The position numbers were made by a program, and so were the translations under genes. A stretch of 64,000 nucleotides of DNA from contig JAUXXH010000016.1 of assembly GCA_030684935.1 (NCBI GenBank), positions 29,190 to 93,189 on the forward strand, read 5' to 3'. This document shows positions 49,117 to 58,934 of the stretch, one piece after another (position 1 is the stretch's first letter; every line of letters begins with the position of its first letter). The DNA comes from Pseudolabrys sp. (GTDB taxonomy: Bacteria > Pseudomonadota > Alphaproteobacteria > Rhizobiales > Xanthobacteraceae). The notes below the pieces were generated by a model, which saw nothing but the letters and a program-made list of their open reading frames with translations, searched no databases and had not been told where the DNA came from.

Positions 49117-49816
49117 GGGCACCATCATTGTCACCGGCGGCAGCCGCGGCATCGGCGCCGAGATCGCGAAGAATCTGGTGCATCGCGGCTTCAACGTTGC
49201 GGCGTTGTCGCGCAGCGGCGAGGCTGCCGCCGGCCGCGGCTACCGCTGCGACGTGGCAAATGAGGAATCGCTCAAGAGCACCATTGCCGCCGTCGCCGAG
49301 GACGGGCCGGTGATCGGCCTCGTTAACAACGCCGGTGCGCACCATGCCACGCCCAGCCATCTGCTGTCGGTGAAAGAACTCGACGACACCATGGCGCTGA
49401 ACCTGACAGCGGTCATGGTCGCCTGCCGCGAGGTCTACCCGCATCTGCAGGCGTCCGGCGGCGGCACCATCGTCAATATCGGCTCGTTCTTCGACAAGCT
49501 CGGCGTCGCCGAGAACATCGCCTACTGCACCTCCAAGGCTGCGGTCGGTGCGCTGACGCGCTGCCTCGCGGTCGAGTGGGCCAAGGACGGCATCGCCGTG
49601 GTCGACGTCGCGCCGGGCTATGTCGAGACCGACCTCAACCGCGACTTCCTCGCGCGCGACAAGGTCAAGAGCTGGCTGCAACGCCGCGTCCCGGTCGGCC
49701 GCGCCGGCATGGTCGACGAAGTCGCCCGGCTGGTCGGCGCCATCTTCTCCGAAAACATCAAATACCTGACCGGCGAGACCATCTATCTCGACGGCGGCCA
49801 TGGCATGAACCACTGA
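49109..49816 (+). CDS. Short-chain dehydrogenase/reductase
   Basis: 235 residues. Cofactor motif VTGGSRGIG, NNAG, catalytic serine region NIGSFFDK and YCTSK (Tyr and Lys), and the PGYVETD segment are complete. The end YLDGGHGMNH is typical for FabG-like SDRs. In this operon it could oxidise the hydroxyacyl-CoA to the ketoacyl-CoA, as BadH does. It overlaps the hydratase by eight bases and the next start by one. Confidence 0.92.
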   Translation: MSEGTIIVTGGSRGIGAEIAKNLVHRGFNVAALSRSGEAAAGRGYRCDVANEESLKSTIAAVAEDGPVIGLVNNAGAHHATPSHLLSVKELDDTMALNLTAVMVACREVYPHLQASGGGTIVNIGSFFDKLGVAENIAYCTSKAAVGALTRCLAVEWAKDGIAVVDVAPGYVETDLNRDFLARDKVKSWLQRRVPVGRAGMVDEVARLVGAIFSENIKYLTGETIYLDGGHGMNH

Positions 49817-50982
49817 TGAAGATATTCGACACTCAGCGGCAGCATCGGCACTGGTCGGAGGACGAGCGGCTGGTGCTCGATCAGGTGCAACGCCTGGCCG
49901 ATGAACTGATCGCGCCCAACGCCGCGCGCCACGACGAGAGTGGCGAGTTCCCGTGGGACAATATCCGCGCGCTCAACGAACTCGGCTGCAACACCATGTT
50001 CGTGCCGGAAGCTTATGGCGGCGCGCCGATGGCCTACCGGCTCTATCTCGAGGTGGTGAAGATCGTCTCCGCCGCCTGCGCCTCGACCGGCATCATCTAC
50101 GCCACCACGTTTCACGGCATGAAGCCGCTTATCGACACCGGCACCGAGGAGCAGAAGGCGCGCCTGCTGCCGCGCATCGCCGAAGGCGGGCTCGGCGCCT
50201 TGGCGATCACCGAGCCGAACGCCGGCTCGGACGCCACCGGCATGACCACCAGCTTCACGCCGGACGGCGACGACATCATCGTGCAGGGCGGCAAGACCTT
50301 CATCAGCAACGGCGACGTCGCCGACCTGATCCTGCTGTTCGGCAAGTGGTCGGAGATTTCGGACTCGCGGAAGTCGATTTCGGTGCTGGTGTTCGAGAAG
50401 GACACGCCCGGCTTCGAGGTGCTGCGGCTGGAAGACAAGATGGGCCACCGCGCCGCCTCGACCGCAGCGCTGGCCTTCAACGCCTGCCGGGTGCCGCGCG
50501 CAAACCTCCTCGGCGCGCCGGGCGGCGGGCTGAAGCTGCTGCTGGCGTCGCTGAACAAGTCGCGGCCGAGCGTCGCCGCGCATGCGCTCGGCATTGCGCA
50601 GGCCGCGTTCAGCGACATGATCGCCTACATGAACGATCGGGTGCAGTCCGGCAAACGCATTGTCGACTTCCAGGGCAACCAGTTCATGGTGGCCGACCTC
50701 GCCACCGATCTGGCGATGGCGGAATGCTGGCTCGACTACGTCGCCTCGCTGGTCGAAAGCGGCGGCCAGGATTTCGGCCTGGAGGCGTCGATGGCCAAGA
50801 TGCGCGCCTCTGATCTGGCCATGCGCATCTCCACCGAAGCCGTGCAGATGCATGGCGGCTACGGCTACTGCAAGGACTACCGCGTCGAGCGGCTGATGCG
50901 TGACGCCAAGATCACGCAGATTTGGGAAGGCACCAACCAGGTGCATCGTCAGTTGATCGGCCGGAGCTTCGCCCGAAAATGA
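49816..50982 (+). CDS. Acyl-CoA dehydrogenase
   Basis: 388 residues, full length. LAITEPNAGSDATGM is signature 1, FISNGDVADLILLFGK the FAD/substrate strand, and QMHGGYGYCKDYRVERLMRDAKI with IWEGTNQVHR the C-terminal signature with the FAD-contacting region. The oxidised flavin is regenerated by electron transfer flavoprotein, encoded at 16577-18417. Likely AliB-like in context. It starts within the SDR stop (TGATG) and overlaps the following gene by four bases. Confidence 0.93.
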   Translation: MKIFDTQRQHRHWSEDERLVLDQVQRLADELIAPNAARHDESGEFPWDNIRALNELGCNTMFVPEAYGGAPMAYRLYLEVVKIVSAACASTGIIYATTFHGMKPLIDTGTEEQKARLLPRIAEGGLGALAITEPNAGSDATGMTTSFTPDGDDIIVQGGKTFISNGDVADLILLFGKWSEISDSRKSISVLVFEKDTPGFEVLRLEDKMGHRAASTAALAFNACRVPRANLLGAPGGGLKLLLASLNKSRPSVAAHALGIAQAAFSDMIAYMNDRVQSGKRIVDFQGNQFMVADLATDLAMAECWLDYVASLVESGGQDFGLEASMAKMRASDLAMRISTEAVQMHGGYGYCKDYRVERLMRDAKITQIWEGTNQVHRQLIGRSFARK

Positions 50983-51860
50983 GCACAGCGATCAAGACCG
51001 TCGGCGTCTGCGGCGCGGCCGGCACCATGGGCGCCGGCATCGCCATCGTCGCCGCGCGCTCCGGCTTCAACGTCGTGTGTTACGACACCGCGGAAGCGCC
51101 GCTCGCCAAGACGGTCAAGCAGACCGAAGGCTTCTTCCAGAAGTCGGTCGAGCGCGGCAAGATGACCGAAGCCGACCGCGACGCCGTGCTGGCGCGTTTC
51201 GAGCGCACCACCGACATCGTGCGGCTCGCCGCCTGCGACCTGGTGATCGAGGCGGTGTTTGAGAATCTGGAGGTGAAGCGCAACCTGCTCGCCCAGTTGG
51301 CGGCGGTGTGCCGCCCCGACACCATCTTCGGCTCCAACACCTCGACGCTGTCGATCACCGAGATCGCCTCCGGCTGTCCGCATCCGGAGCGGGTGGTCGG
51401 CATGCATTTCTGCCTGCCGGCGCAACTGATGAAGCTGGTGGAAATGTCGCCCGGCATTCTCACGTCGGACGCCGTGTTCAAGGCGGCCTGGGACTGGACG
51501 CTGGCCTGCGGCCAGATCCCGGTGCAGACGCAGGACAAGCCGGGCTTCATCCTCAATGCGCTGCTGGTGCCGTTCAACAATGATGCGATCCGCGCCATCG
51601 AGGCGGGCGTTGCCGACGCCAAAGGCATCGACACCGCGATCAAGGTGGGGCTCGGCTACAAGATGGGTCCGCTGGAGCTGATCGACCTGATCGGGCTGGA
51701 TACCCAGGTGCGGCTGTGCGAGGCGTTCTACCCGATCACGCTCGATCCGCGCGCTGCCTGTCCGCCGCTGCTGCGGCGCATGGTGGCGGCCGGGCTGCTC
51801 GGCCGCAAATCCGGCCGCGGCTTCTACACTTATGACGGCAACGCCATGTTCGGAGCCTGA
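50979..51860 (+). CDS. 3-hydroxyacyl-CoA dehydrogenase, variant
   Basis: 293 residues with both 3HCDH domains. Two features differ from family norms. The nucleotide loop reads VCGAAGTMGAG with one residue more between the first two glycines than the usual GAGTMGAG. The active-site segment is MHFCLPAQLMKLVE, where the usual FFNP asparagine is Leu; the catalytic His and Glu remain. The enzyme may have altered substrate or cofactor use. It overlaps the acyl-CoA dehydrogenase by four bases and lies four bases before a separate 3HCDH C-domain-like gene. Confidence 0.85.
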   Translation: MSTAIKTVGVCGAAGTMGAGIAIVAARSGFNVVCYDTAEAPLAKTVKQTEGFFQKSVERGKMTEADRDAVLARFERTTDIVRLAACDLVIEAVFENLEVKRNLLAQLAAVCRPDTIFGSNTSTLSITEIASGCPHPERVVGMHFCLPAQLMKLVEMSPGILTSDAVFKAAWDWTLACGQIPVQTQDKPGFILNALLVPFNNDAIRAIEAGVADAKGIDTAIKVGLGYKMGPLELIDLIGLDTQVRLCEAFYPITLDPRAACPPLLRRMVAAGLLGRKSGRGFYTYDGNAMFGA

Positions 51861-51864
51861 CGCC

Positions 51865-52494
51865 ATGCGCTATGCGATTCAGAAAAAAGGCGACAGCCGA
51901 TCGTTTCCGCCCGGCGATATTTTCCTGGCGGGGACGGTGGCGGCGGACGACGCCGATGTCGCGCTGTATCTCGGCCTGCCGCCGGTCGCCGACCTGCGCA
52001 AGAAGGCGGTGCTGGTCGAGCTGACCACCGAATGCCTCGCCGAACATGTCGATGAGGCAGACGCGGCGAGCACAAATGTGCTGGGCTTCGCGCGCTACCG
52101 CAACGGCGAGGACGCGCCGTCGAAGCTGGTCGAACTGGTACGCCTGCCGGTCACCGAGGCCGCCGCCGTCGACGCCGCCAAGGCGGTGTTCGAGGCGGCC
52201 GGCTTCACTGTCGTCGTCTGCGCCGATCAGCCCGGCCGCATTCTCGACCGGCTGTTGCGGCCGAAATACAACGCGGCCTTGCGTTTCCTCGACGAGGGGC
52301 TGGCCACCGCGCAGGACATGGATACGACCTGCAAGCTCGGCCTCGGATATCCGGACGGGCCGATCGAGCGCGTCACGCGCGGCGGGCTGAGGCATCACCA
52401 CGACGTCACCCGTGCACTGTTCGAGACCTATGGCACGGCGGCCTATGCGCCGCCGCGGCTGGCGGTGGCTGCCGCCAAGCGCGGAGCGCGCTGA
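51865..52494 (+). CDS. Stand-alone 3-hydroxyacyl-CoA dehydrogenase C-terminal-domain-like protein
   Basis: 209 residues without a glycine-rich Rossmann motif. The second half (FTVVVCADQPGRILDRLLRPKYNAALRFLDEGLA, quoted in part; TCKLGLGYPDGPIERV) parallels the C-terminal domain of double-domain 3-hydroxyacyl-CoA dehydrogenases such as the one at 54601. The first half (AGTVAADDADVALYLGLPP, VLVELTTECLAE) may be a remnant of the linker domain. It probably partners the variant enzyme encoded just upstream. A one-base TGATG overlap joins it to the next gene. Confidence 0.78.
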   Translation: MRYAIQKKGDSRSFPPGDIFLAGTVAADDADVALYLGLPPVADLRKKAVLVELTTECLAEHVDEADAASTNVLGFARYRNGEDAPSKLVELVRLPVTEAAAVDAAKAVFEAAGFTVVVCADQPGRILDRLLRPKYNAALRFLDEGLATAQDMDTTCKLGLGYPDGPIERVTRGGLRHHHDVTRALFETYGTAAYAPPRLAVAAAKRGAR

Positions 52495-53612
52495 TGCGCC
52501 CGCTCGACGGCATCACCGTGCTCGACTTCTCGACGCTGCTGCCGGGGCCGATGGCGACGCTGCTGCTGGCGGAAGCCGGCGCCGAGGTGATCAAGATCGA
52601 GCGGCCGGGACGCGGCGAGGAGATGCGCAGCTACCGCCCGGCCTGGGGCGCCGACAGCGTCAACTTCGCGCTGCTCAACCGCGGCAAGAAGAGTCTGGCG
52701 CTCGACCTCAAGGACCCAGCCGACCGCGCCAGGCTGGAGCCCTTGATTGCCCGCGCCGATGTGGTGATCGAGCAGTTCCGCCCCGGCGTGATGGCGCGGC
52801 TCGGTCTTGACTACGAAACGCTGTCGAAGAGGAACCCGCGCATCGTCTATTGCGCCATCACCGGCTACGGCCAGTCCGGGCCGAAGCGCGATGTTGCCGG
52901 CCACGACCTCAATTACATCGGCGACAGCGGCCTCCTGGCGCTGTCGATGGGCCCGGCGTCGCATCCGGTGGTGCCGCCGGCGCTGATTGCCGACATTGCC
53001 GGCGGCGCCTATCCGGCGGTGATGAACATCCTGCTGGCCTTGCGCGCGCGTGACGCCACCGGCCGCGGCTGCCAGCTCGACATCGCCATGACCGACAATC
53101 TGTTTCCATTCATGTACTGGGCGATTGGCGACGGCCTCGCGGCCAGTGAATGGCCCGGCAACGGCACCGCGCTGGTCTGCGGCGGCACGCCGCGCTACCG
53201 GCTCTATGCCACCAGCGACGGGGAGGTGGTGGCGGCGGCGCCGATCGAGCAGAAGTTCTGGGACGAATTCTGCGCGCTGATCGGGCTCGACGCGCCGTTG
53301 CGCGACGACAGCCGCGACATGACGGCGACCACCCAGCGCATCATCGCCATCATCGGATCGCAACCGGCCGCGCACTGGCGCGAGAAGTTCACCGGCCGCG
53401 ACTGCTGCTGCAGCATCGTCGCCGACGTGCGCCAGGCGCTGGACGATCCGCATTTCCGCGCCCGCGGCGTGTTCGATCACGTGCTGATCAACGAAGCCGG
53501 CGCGCGTATGCCGGCACTGCCGGTGCCGGTCGATGCGCAATTCCGTTCGCCCGCGTCCGAGCCTGCTGCCGCGCCGCCGCTCGGCGCCAACAATGCCGAG
53601 TTCAACGCATGA
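52494..53612 (+). CDS. CaiB/BaiF CoA-transferase or AMACR-like racemase
   Basis: 372 residues. Starts LDGITVLDFSTLLPGPMATLLLAEAGAEVIKIERP (quoted in part) and has HDLNYIGDSGLL and VPPALIADIAGG, the last carrying the family aspartate. This arrangement is closer to alpha-methylacyl-CoA racemase-like members than the transferase at 44674 is. It could epimerise a branched CoA ester or transfer CoA. It is joined to the neighbours by one-base and four-base overlaps. Confidence 0.88.
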   Translation: MRPLDGITVLDFSTLLPGPMATLLLAEAGAEVIKIERPGRGEEMRSYRPAWGADSVNFALLNRGKKSLALDLKDPADRARLEPLIARADVVIEQFRPGVMARLGLDYETLSKRNPRIVYCAITGYGQSGPKRDVAGHDLNYIGDSGLLALSMGPASHPVVPPALIADIAGGAYPAVMNILLALRARDATGRGCQLDIAMTDNLFPFMYWAIGDGLAASEWPGNGTALVCGGTPRYRLYATSDGEVVAAAPIEQKFWDEFCALIGLDAPLRDDSRDMTATTQRIIAIIGSQPAAHWREKFTGRDCCCSIVADVRQALDDPHFRARGVFDHVLINEAGARMPALPVPVDAQFRSPASEPAAAPPLGANNAEFNA

Positions 53613-54601
53613 AAGCTGTCGTGGTCCGCGAATACGCGCCGTTCGATCAGATCGATGTCGGTGACTTGCCCGATCCCGCGCCCGGCAAGGGCGAGGTGGT
53701 GATCGACGTCAGGGCGGCGGAGGTGAACTATCCGGATATCCTGGTGATCGGCGGCCAGTACCAGATCAAGCCGCCGCTGCCGTTCGCGCCGGGCAAGGCC
53801 GCGGCCGGCGTGGTGTCCGCGGTCGGCGAGGGCGTCACGCTGCTTGCGGCCGGCGACCGCGTCAGCGCCCAGGTCGAATACGGCGCCTATGCGCAAAAGC
53901 TGCGGGCGCCGGCGATCAATGTCTATCCGATGCCGGACGGCATCGACTTCGCGCAGGGCGCGGCGCTGGGGCTCGTGTACCAGACCGCGCACTTCGCGTT
54001 GATCGAACGCGCCCGCATGCAGCCCGGCGAGCGCGTGCTGGTGCTCGGCGCTTCCGGCGGCATCGGCGTCGCCAGCGTGCAACTCGCCAGGGCGCTCGGC
54101 GCCGGCACCGTCATCGCGGGCGTGCTGGGCACCGGCAATGTCGAGATCGCGCGGCAATGCGGCGCCGACACCGTGATCGACCTCGGCGCCATCGATCTGC
54201 GCGACGGCCTGCGTGAGGCGGTGCGCGAGGCGACCGGCGGCCACGGCGCCGACGTGGTGATCGATCCGGTTGGCGGCGCGGTCAATGCCGCGGCGCTGCG
54301 CGCCATGGCGTGGCGCGGCCGCATGGTGATCATCGGCTTTGCCGCCGGCGAGATCCCGACCATCAAGGCAAATTATCTGCTGGTAAAGAACATCGAGGTC
54401 TCTGGCCTGCAGTGGTCCGACTACCGCGACCGCACGCCCGACTGGGTGCGCCGCGTGCAGAGCGAGATTTTCGATCTGGCGGTTGCCGGCAAGCTCCAGC
54501 CGGTGATCAGCCGCCGCTTTCCGCTCGACGGTTTCAAGGAGGCGCTGGCGCTGCTGCGCGACGGCAAGGCGCAGGGCAAACTGATTCTTGAGGTGGCGTG
54601 A
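53609..54601 (+). CDS. NADPH:quinone oxidoreductase family (MDR) protein
   Basis: 330 residues. GroES-like N-terminal half, then the cofactor domain with VLVLGASGGIGVASVQLARALGA (quoted in part). The catalytic zinc ligands of alcohol dehydrogenases are absent, as in quinone oxidoreductase/zeta-crystallin and enoyl-reductase members. It may reduce an enoyl-CoA or quinone intermediate. It overlaps the upstream gene by four bases and the downstream one by one. Confidence 0.9.
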   Translation: MKAVVVREYAPFDQIDVGDLPDPAPGKGEVVIDVRAAEVNYPDILVIGGQYQIKPPLPFAPGKAAAGVVSAVGEGVTLLAAGDRVSAQVEYGAYAQKLRAPAINVYPMPDGIDFAQGAALGLVYQTAHFALIERARMQPGERVLVLGASGGIGVASVQLARALGAGTVIAGVLGTGNVEIARQCGADTVIDLGAIDLRDGLREAVREATGGHGADVVIDPVGGAVNAAALRAMAWRGRMVIIGFAAGEIPTIKANYLLVKNIEVSGLQWSDYRDRTPDWVRRVQSEIFDLAVAGKLQPVISRRFPLDGFKEALALLRDGKAQGKLILEVA

Positions 54602-56028
54602 TGGCGGCCTTGTCCCAAGACAGCATCGTCGCCGTGATCGGCGCCGGCACCATGGGCGCCGGCATCGCCCAGGTGGCGGCCACGGCCGGGCACAAAGTGT
54701 TTCTGTACGACGTGGTCGAGGGTGCGGCGGCGAAAGCCGTGGCGCGCACGGCGGCTGCGCTGGAAAAACGGGTCGCCGACGGCAAGCTCGACAAGGATGA
54801 CTGCGCCGGCATCGTCAGCCGCATGGTGGCGGCGAAATCGATGGACGACCTCGCGCCGGCCGCTCTGTTCATCGAGGCGATCGCCGAGGACATGGAGATC
54901 AAGCGCGGGCTGTTCGCCAAGCTCGAGGCACTGGCGCGGCCCGACGCGATCCTTGCCACCAACACCTCGACGCTGTCGGTGACGGCGATGGCGGCGGGAC
55001 TGGCGCGGCCCGAGCGCGTCGCCGGCATGCATTTCTTCAATCCGGCGCAGGTGATGAAGCTGGTCGAGGTGATCCGCGGCATGGCCAGCGATCCGGCCGT
55101 GCTCGACACCATCGAGGACACCGCCAGGGCCTGGGGCAAGGTGACGGCGCGCAGCCGATCGACGCCGGGTTTCATCGTCAACCGCTGCGCGCGGCCGTAT
55201 TACGGCGAGGCGCTGCGGCTCTTGGAGGAGGGTGTCGCCGATCCGGCCACGCTCGACGCCATCATGACCGAGGCCGGCGGATTCCGCATGGGCCCCTTCG
55301 CGCTGATGGACCTGATCGGCAACGACATCAATTACCGCTCGACGCGCTCGGTGTTCGAGGCCTATGGCGCCGATCCGCGCTACCGGCCGTCGCTGATCCA
55401 GCAGGAAATGGTCGAGGCCGGCTGGCTCGGCCGCAAGACCGGCCGCGGCTTCTACCGCTACGACAGCAGAGACGCCGCGCCGGTGCCTTCGTCCGAACCC
55501 AGGGCCGATGGCAAGGCGATCGCGCTGCCGGACGGCTGGGAAACCGCGCCGGTCGCACTCGGGCCGGTGACGCTGATGCCGACCGACGGCCGGCGTGCCA
55601 CTGACGTTGCCCGTGACTTGAAGCGTCCGGTGGCCGTGCATGATCTGCGTTTTGACGCCGCCAGCAAGCGGTTGGTGGTGGCGCTGTCGGCCATGTCCGA
55701 TGCGCAACGCCGCGATGTCATCGCCAACCTGCAGGTCGCCGGCTTCACCGTGACCGTCGTGGCCGACTGGCCGGGGCTCATCGTCATGCGCACGGTGGCG
55801 ATGCTGGCCAACGAGGCCTTCGAGGCCATCTTGCAGGGCGTCGCCGACGGCGACGCCATCGACCGCGCCATGAAATTCGGCGTCAACTATCCGCGCGGCC
55901 CGGTCGAGTGGGGCCGCCTGATCGGCCTCGGCCGCATCGTCACGGTGCTCGACGCCATCCACGCCTTAACCGGCGACCCGCGCTACCGCGTCGCCATGAA
56001 TTTGCGTCTGGCGGCGAGGGATGGGTGA
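54601..56028 (+). CDS. 3-hydroxyacyl-CoA dehydrogenase with duplicated C-terminal domain (PaaH-like)
   Basis: 475 residues. Canonical VIGAGTMGAGIAQ loop, MHFFNPAQVMKLVEV catalytic segment and NRCARPYYGEALRLLEEG in the first C-domain. A second, divergent 3HCDH C-domain occupies about residues 300-470 (MLANEAFEAILQGVADG, NYPRGPVEWG). This is the PaaH/PaaC layout used in phenylacetate and adipate-like degradation. It is the last gene of the operon; a repeat element follows. Confidence 0.93.
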   Translation: MAALSQDSIVAVIGAGTMGAGIAQVAATAGHKVFLYDVVEGAAAKAVARTAAALEKRVADGKLDKDDCAGIVSRMVAAKSMDDLAPAALFIEAIAEDMEIKRGLFAKLEALARPDAILATNTSTLSVTAMAAGLARPERVAGMHFFNPAQVMKLVEVIRGMASDPAVLDTIEDTARAWGKVTARSRSTPGFIVNRCARPYYGEALRLLEEGVADPATLDAIMTEAGGFRMGPFALMDLIGNDINYRSTRSVFEAYGADPRYRPSLIQQEMVEAGWLGRKTGRGFYRYDSRDAAPVPSSEPRADGKAIALPDGWETAPVALGPVTLMPTDGRRATDVARDLKRPVAVHDLRFDAASKRLVVALSAMSDAQRRDVIANLQVAGFTVTVVADWPGLIVMRTVAMLANEAFEAILQGVADGDAIDRAMKFGVNYPRGPVEWGRLIGLGRIVTVLDAIHALTGDPRYRVAMNLRLAARDG

Positions 56029-56053
56029 AGTTTCAGTGCGGCAAATTCTGAAT

Positions 56054-56200
56054 GCTCCCCTCCCCCTTGTGGGGAGGGGTTGGGGGTGGGGGTGCATGGC
56101 ACGACCTCTCCATCACCCCCCACCCTAACCCTCCCCCACAAGAGCCTGCCACCGGGCGGGCCGCGCCAGCGGCGCGACCCGGTGGGGGGGAGGGAACAGG
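56054..56200. repeat. Intergenic G/C-run repeat with large inverted arms
   Basis: Contains CCCCTCCCC-CTTGT-GGGGAGGGG, a run of GGGGGTGGGGG, then the complementary CCCCCCACCC and CTCCCCCACAAG further right, and a GC-rich hairpin (CCGCGCCAGCGGCGCG). Sits between the operon end and the convergent molybdenum enzyme gene, where it may terminate both. Confidence 0.7.
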
Positions 56201-56222
56201 CTGAGATCGCCGTGCCGCGGCG

Positions 56223-58934
56223 TCAATGTCGCTCGGCAATCTTCGCAAACATCCGGTCCGGCTTCAACGGCAGCTCATAGAACCGCACGCCGGTGGCGTC
56301 GCGGATGGCGTTGGCGAGCGCCGGCGCCACCGGATTGTACGGGCTCTCGCTCATCGACTTGGCGCCATAGGGCCCGAGGCTGTCGTGGGTCTTGGCGAAC
56401 AGCACTTCGGTGCGCGGCACGTCGGCGAGCGCGGGAATGTGATAGGTGCGGAAGCTCGGCGTGGTGACGCGGCCACTGCCGTCGACGATCACCTCCTCGA
56501 ACAAAGCCGCGCCCAGCGCCTGTGCCACGCCGCCCTCGATCTGGGCGCGGCACTGCATCGGGTTGATCACGGTGCCGGCGTCGGCGGCCTGGACGCTCTT
56601 GAGAATGCGGACCTCGCCGGTGACCGGGTGCACCGCCACCCGGAAGCCATGGACGTTGAAGGCGACCGAGCGCGGAATGCCGGTGGCGGTGCCGGTCGCG
56701 GTAAACGCGATGCCGGCGGAGGTGGCCTGCCGGTGCAATGCCGTCAGCGCGATCGGGGTGCCGGCGCAGACCACGGCATCGGCGGTCAGTGTGCAGGCGT
56801 CACGCGCGGCCCCGGACACGCGGGCGGCAAAATCGAGCAGGACGTCGCGCAGCGCCGTGGCGGCGATCTCGGTGGCGCGGCCGCCGATCACGGTGCCGGT
56901 CGAGCCATAGGCGCCGGTGTCGTGGCCGCCATGGTCGCTGTCGGATTGCTGCAGCCGCAGCCGCGCTGGCGTCGTCATCAGCGCCGTCGCCGCCACCTGC
57001 AGGTGCACGGTGGTGGTGCCGTTGCCGAATTCGGCGGTGCCGACGGTCATGTCGTAGCCGCCATCGGCGTTCAGCGCGATCACCGTGTCGGAATAATGCC
57101 CGCCCGGCGGCACGGTGCAGATCATGGTCAGCGCGGTGCCCTGACCGATCCGCCAGTCCGGTGACGGCGGCTTGTCGCCGTCGTCCCGCTTCAGCGACGC
57201 CTCCACCAGATCGAAGCACTGGTCGAGACCGTAGCTGCCATAGATGACATCGTCGGACGGCGCGTGCGATCCGGCCATCGGGTCGCCCTCGCGCACGGCA
57301 TTGCGGCGGCGGAATTCGAGTCCGTCCATGCCGATGGCGCGGGCCACTTCGTCGATCGCCGACTCGACCGCGAAATTCGTCTGCGGCAAGCCGTAGCCGC
57401 GAAACGCGCCGGCCGGCACCGTATTGGTATAGACCGCGACGCCCTCGGCCTTCTTGTTGGCGCAGACGTAGACGCTGAGCGCTTCGGAACAGGCATGCTC
57501 CAGCACCGGCCCGCCGTGATTGCCATAGGCGCCGGTGTTCGACACCACATGGAGCTGCATCGCCGTCAGCTTGCCGTCGCGCGTGGCGCCGAGCTTGACG
57601 CGCATGCGCATCGGGTGCCGCGTGGTGGCGGCGATGAACTGCTCCTCGCGGGTGAATTCGAGCTGCACCGGCTTGCCGGTCTTGAGCGCGCACAGCGCGA
57701 CCACGTCCTCGACCAGCATTTCCTGCTTGGCGCCGAAGCCGCCGCCGACGCGCTCGCAGAATACCCGGACCTTGGCCTCGCCCATGCCGAAGACGCGGGC
57801 GACTTCCTGCCGCGTCAGAAACGGCACCTGCGTCGAGGAGCGGATGTTCAGCTTGCCGCCGCCATCGACCCAGCCGATGGCGGCCAGCGTTTCGAGATGC
57901 GCATGCTGCACGCGCGGCACGTAATAGGTGCCTTCGTGAATGACGTCGGCGGCGGCAAAGCCGGCTTCGACGTCACCGGCGCCGCCATCGACGCTCCAGA
58001 CAATGTTGCGGCGCGGATCTTTCAGCGCCGGGCCCGGATCGAGATCGTGGATCACCGGCGCGCCGTCGCGCAAAGCCTCGTCGGGATCGAACACCGCCGC
58101 GAGAATCTCGTAGTCGACATTGAGCGCCCGGCAGCCGGCCTCGGCCGCGGCCTCGGTGTCGGCGACGACGGCGGCAAAGCGCTGGCCGATGAACCGCATG
58201 ACGCGGTCCAGCACCAGCGTATCCGGCGGATCGATGCTGAGCACCTGATGCCGCGCCGTCGAGAACAGCGTCTGCGGCGAATCCTCATAGGTCAGCACGG
58301 CGGCCACGCCCGGCACCGCCAGCGCCGCGCTTTTGTCGATCGACCGGATGCGGGCATGGGCATGCGGCGAGCGCGCCAGCTTGATGTGCAGCAGGCCCTC
58401 CGGCGCGACGTCGAGCGTGAAGCGCGCCTGGCCGGTGACCACATCGGGCCCGGCCGGCGCAGGGACATTGTGGCCGCAGGCCTCGCCCGCTGCGGCATCC
58501 TCGGTCTCACGCCGGCCGGCGATGGCGTCGTCGATAGCGCGGTAGCCGGTGCAGCGGCACAGGTTGCCTTTCAGCGCCTGGCCGAGGTCGGCGCGCTGCG
58601 CCTGGTTGAGCGCTGCGGCGGTCATGATCATGCCGGCGGTGCAGAAGCCGCACTGGAAGCCCTGCGCATCGAGGAAGGCGCGCTGCATCGGGTGCAACTC
58701 GTTGCCCGTCGCCAGCCCCTCGATGGTGGTGACCTCGCAGCCCTCGGCGCGGAACGCCGGCACCAGACAGGAATGCACCGGCTCGCCGTCGAGATAGACG
58801 GTGCAGGCGCCGCAGTCGCCGGCGTCGCAGCCTTTCTTGACGCCGTACATACCGAGATCGCGCAGGAAGGTGCGCAGGCATTGTCCGGCCGACGGCTGCC
58901 CGGCGAAGTCCTGTCCGTTGATCCGAAAGCTCAT
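56223..58934 (-). CDS. Xanthine dehydrogenase-family enzyme: fused [2Fe-2S] and molybdopterin subunits
   Basis: 903 residues. Residues 1-155 are the iron-sulfur part: plant-type [15 protein letters not shown] cluster and the helical CGFCTAGM / CRCTGY cluster. The rest is the molybdopterin domain with [18 protein letters not shown], and the C-terminal region [15 protein letters not shown], where the catalytic glutamate is expected. In most relatives these are separate proteins, so the fusion is notable. With the adjoining FAD subunit it would hydroxylate a purine to urate; other aza-heterocycles are possible. It overlaps the FAD gene by four bases. Confidence 0.9.
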   Translation of the reverse strand: MSFRINGQDFAGQPSAGQCLRTFLRDLGMYGVKKGCDAGDCGACTVYLDGEPVHSCLVPAFRAEGCEVTTIEGLATGNELHPMQRAFLDAQGFQCGFCTAGMIMTAAALNQAQRADLGQALKGNLCRCTGYRAIDDAIAGRRETEDAAAGEACGHNVPAPAGPDVVTGQARFTLDVAPEGLLHIKLARSPHAHARIRSIDKSAALAVPGVAAVLTYEDSPQTLFSTARHQVLSIDPPDTLVLDRVMRFIGQRFAAVVADTEAAAEAGCRALNVDYEILAAVFDPDEALRDGAPVIHDLDPGPALKDPRRNIVWSVDGGAGDVEAGFAAADVIHEGTYYVPRVQHAHLETLAAIGWVDGGGKLNIRSSTQVPFLTRQEVARVFGMGEAKVRVFCERVGGGFGAKQEMLVEDVVALCALKTGKPVQLEFTREEQFIAATTRHPMRMRVKLGATRDGKLTAMQLHVVSNTGAYGNHGGPVLEHACSEALSVYVCANKKAEGVAVYTNTVPAGAFRGYGLPQTNFAVESAIDEVARAIGMDGLEFRRRNAVREGDPMAGSHAPSDDVIYGSYGLDQCFDLVEASLKRDDGDKPPSPDWRIGQGTALTMICTVPPGGHYSDTVIALNADGGYDMTVGTAEFGNGTTTVHLQVAATALMTTPARLRLQQSDSDHGGHDTGAYGSTGTVIGGRATEIAATALRDVLLDFAARVSGAARDACTLTADAVVCAGTPIALTALHRQATSAGIAFTATGTATGIPRSVAFNVHGFRVAVHPVTGEVRILKSVQAADAGTVINPMQCRAQIEGGVAQALGAALFEEVIVDGSGRVTTPSFRTYHIPALADVPRTEVLFAKTHDSLGPYGAKSMSESPYNPVAPALANAIRDATGVRFYELPLKPDRMFAKIAERH

